Origin: Deltaproteobacteria bacterium
Lineage (GTDB): Bacteria > Desulfobacterota > Desulfobacteria > Desulfobacterales > ETH-SRB1
Assembly (NCBI GenBank): GCA_019314185.1
Contig: JAFCZU010000145.1
Span: forward strand, 1 to 24,249
DNA: 24,249 nt
Reading direction: 5' to 3'
Below are positions 23,041 to 24,249 of this stretch, in pieces. A program made the position numbers and the translations under genes. The notes beneath the pieces are model-generated. The model did not search any database. It was not told where the DNA came from and saw only the letters and a list, made by a program, of their open reading frames with translations. Every line of letters begins with the position of its first letter. The stretch's first letter is position 1.

Positions 23041-24249
23041 GTGAAAATAGCATATATCCATTATCATCTCAAAACAGGCGGTGTCACCACTGTTTTAAGG
23101 CGGCAAATTGAAGCTGTTAAAAACAGTTGTGAAACTCTTGTAATTACAGGCAGTCCTCCTGAATCACCCTTTCCCGCAGATTTTGTACATATCCCCGGCC
23201 TTGGTTACTATGACGGCTCATCAAAAAATGAGTTTAAGCCGGGAGCTGTCGCTGAAGCCATAACAGCAACGATCTTTTCCAGATGGAAGGACGGATGCGA
23301 CATTTTACATGTTCACAATCCCACACTTGCTAAAAACATAAATTTTTTAAAAATTCTTAAAGAACTGCAGAAAAGAAAAATAAGACTTTTTCTCCAAATC
23401 CACGATTTCGCCGAAGACGGACGCCCGTTAGCATACTTTCATGAAGAATATCTTTCCGATTGTCATTATGGAGTAATTAATTCCCGCGATTATAATATGC
23501 TGCTAAGAGCTGGTTTAAAAAAAGAGGGCCTGCATAAAATTTTCAACACAATCAAGCCGTTCGATCTCAAACAGAAAAATCCCGATTCTAAAGAATATGT
23601 GCTGTATCCCATACGCGCCATCAGAAGAAAAAATATCGGAGAAGCAATTCTTTTGTCCAGATTTTTTAGAAACAATGCTGATCTTGTTATTACTCAACCA
23701 CCAAACAGCCCAGCAGATATAATAAGTTATAAAGGGTGGAAAAGGTATGTAAAAGATAAAAGCCTGAATGTGGAGTTTGAAGCGGGATTAAAAAGAGATT
23801 TTAAAGAGCTTGTACGCTCTGCTGAATTTCTTATTACAACAAGCATAACCGAAGGATTTGGTTTTTCATTTCTCGAACCATGGACCGCCGATAAAATTCT
23901 TTGCGGAAGAAAGCTCGCTGATATATGCTATGATTTTGAACAAAAAGGCATAAAACTTGATCATCTTTATACAAAGCTTCTTGTGCCTGTACAATGGATT
24001 GGAAAGGGAAACCTGTATGAAAAATTGAAATCATCTATTCTAAAAGCCGGCTCTCTTTTCAGTTACAGTATAACCGGAGATGATATAGACAGATTTTACG
24101 CTGCGGTCACAAAAAATAGCAACATTGATTTTGGTCTGCTTGATGAAGCCTTTCAAAAACATGTTTTATCCCGCATTTTATCAGACAAAAAGGAGATGGA
24201 CAGGCTGATAATGCTTAATCCATATATTTCACACTTAGGCGATTTGCCG
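23041..24249 (+). CDS. GT4-like glycosyltransferase, 3' end outside the window
   Basis: An open frame from GTG at 23041 runs 403 codons to the window edge without a stop. The N-terminus KIAYIHYHLKTGGVTTVLRR is typical of GT-B fold glycosyltransferases of the GT4 type: first strand, then Gly-rich loop. DILHVHNPTLAKN and FLQIHDFAEDGRP follow. Toward the C-terminal domain, ITEGFGFSFLEPW contains an E-x7-E motif (Glu271, Glu279) that contacts the nucleotide-sugar donor in the family. Donor and acceptor are unknown. The GTG start has no clear Shine-Dalgarno, but it opens the domain exactly. The gene follows the 626-aa protein by 57 bp, suggesting one operon. Confidence 0.8.
   Translation, partial: MKIAYIHYHLKTGGVTTVLRRQIEAVKNSCETLVITGSPPESPFPADFVHIPGLGYYDGSSKNEFKPGAVAEAITATIFSRWKDGCDILHVHNPTLAKNINFLKILKELQKRKIRLFLQIHDFAEDGRPLAYFHEEYLSDCHYGVINSRDYNMLLRAGLKKEGLHKIFNTIKPFDLKQKNPDSKEYVLYPIRAIRRKNIGEAILLSRFFRNNADLVITQPPNSPADIISYKGWKRYVKDKSLNVEFEAGLKRDFKELVRSAEFLITTSITEGFGFSFLEPWTADKILCGRKLADICYDFEQKGIKLDHLYTKLLVPVQWIGKGNLYEKLKSSILKAGSLFSYSITGDDIDRFYAAVTKNSNIDFGLLDEAFQKHVLSRILSDKKEMDRLIMLNPYISHLGDLP

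Overview
The window looks like chromosomal DNA of an AT-rich Gram-negative bacterium, most likely a sulfate-reducer-type deltaproteobacterium (Desulfobacterota, Desulfobacterales-like). KdsB implies an LPS-bearing outer membrane. The gene neighbourhoods and the style of the housekeeping proteins (GyrA, GpsA, RadC, Pgk, a short ArgA-like acetyltransferase) fit that group. The taxonomic call is inference; no rRNA or tRNA gene is visible.

Layout. 1-6534 is mainly minus strand: the 5' part of smc with a clear sigma70 promoter but a broken frame, a transposase scrap, a decayed DUF4143-type ATPase, larB, kdsB, a one-TM coiled-coil protein overlapping efp, and a TrpF-like gene broken by two frameshifts and a mobile-element insertion. 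6535-8059 is a long spacer holding palindromic repeats and one small membrane-protein ORF (7197-7352) with a perfect AGGAGG site. 8060-18174 is plus strand: an AI-2E-type permease, a compact gyrA-gpsA-radC run, a small Cys-rich protein, pgk, a VTT/DedA-like membrane protein and an unrecognised 361-aa protein. 18313-20648 is minus strand: a sensor kinase, its OmpR-type regulator and a GNAT acetyltransferase. 21103 to the end is plus strand: an unrecognised 626-aa protein with a TIM-barrel-like look and a Cys-rich C-terminal half, then a GT4-like glycosyltransferase cut by the window edge.

The most striking content is between the genes. One family of small non-coding elements occurs three times (6475-6693, 13762-13993, 20754-21047). 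The copies share 16-bp terminal inverted repeats CTCAAGTTTCGCACCC, and each is flanked by its own perfect 7-bp target duplication (TTATATT, TAACTAT, TAAGAAA). These are MITEs at different stages of internal deletion. One carries a start codon into the broken TrpF-like gene. A second palindromic family occurs twice (1331-1443, 14386-14514), and further palindromic elements lie at 7094-7170, 9266-9510, 15897-16043 and 16787-16905. Nearly every spacer also holds short tandem repeats with a 7-bp period but different unit sequences, resembling the heptanucleotide STRRs of cyanobacteria.

The housekeeping genes look intact and functional. Four coding remnants (smc, transposase, DUF4143 ATPase, TrpF-like) are broken, so either this lineage is losing genes around its mobile elements or some frame breaks are sequencing errors. 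The best candidate for an undescribed system is the 626-aa protein/glycosyltransferase pair at the right edge; I cannot assign its function from sequence alone.
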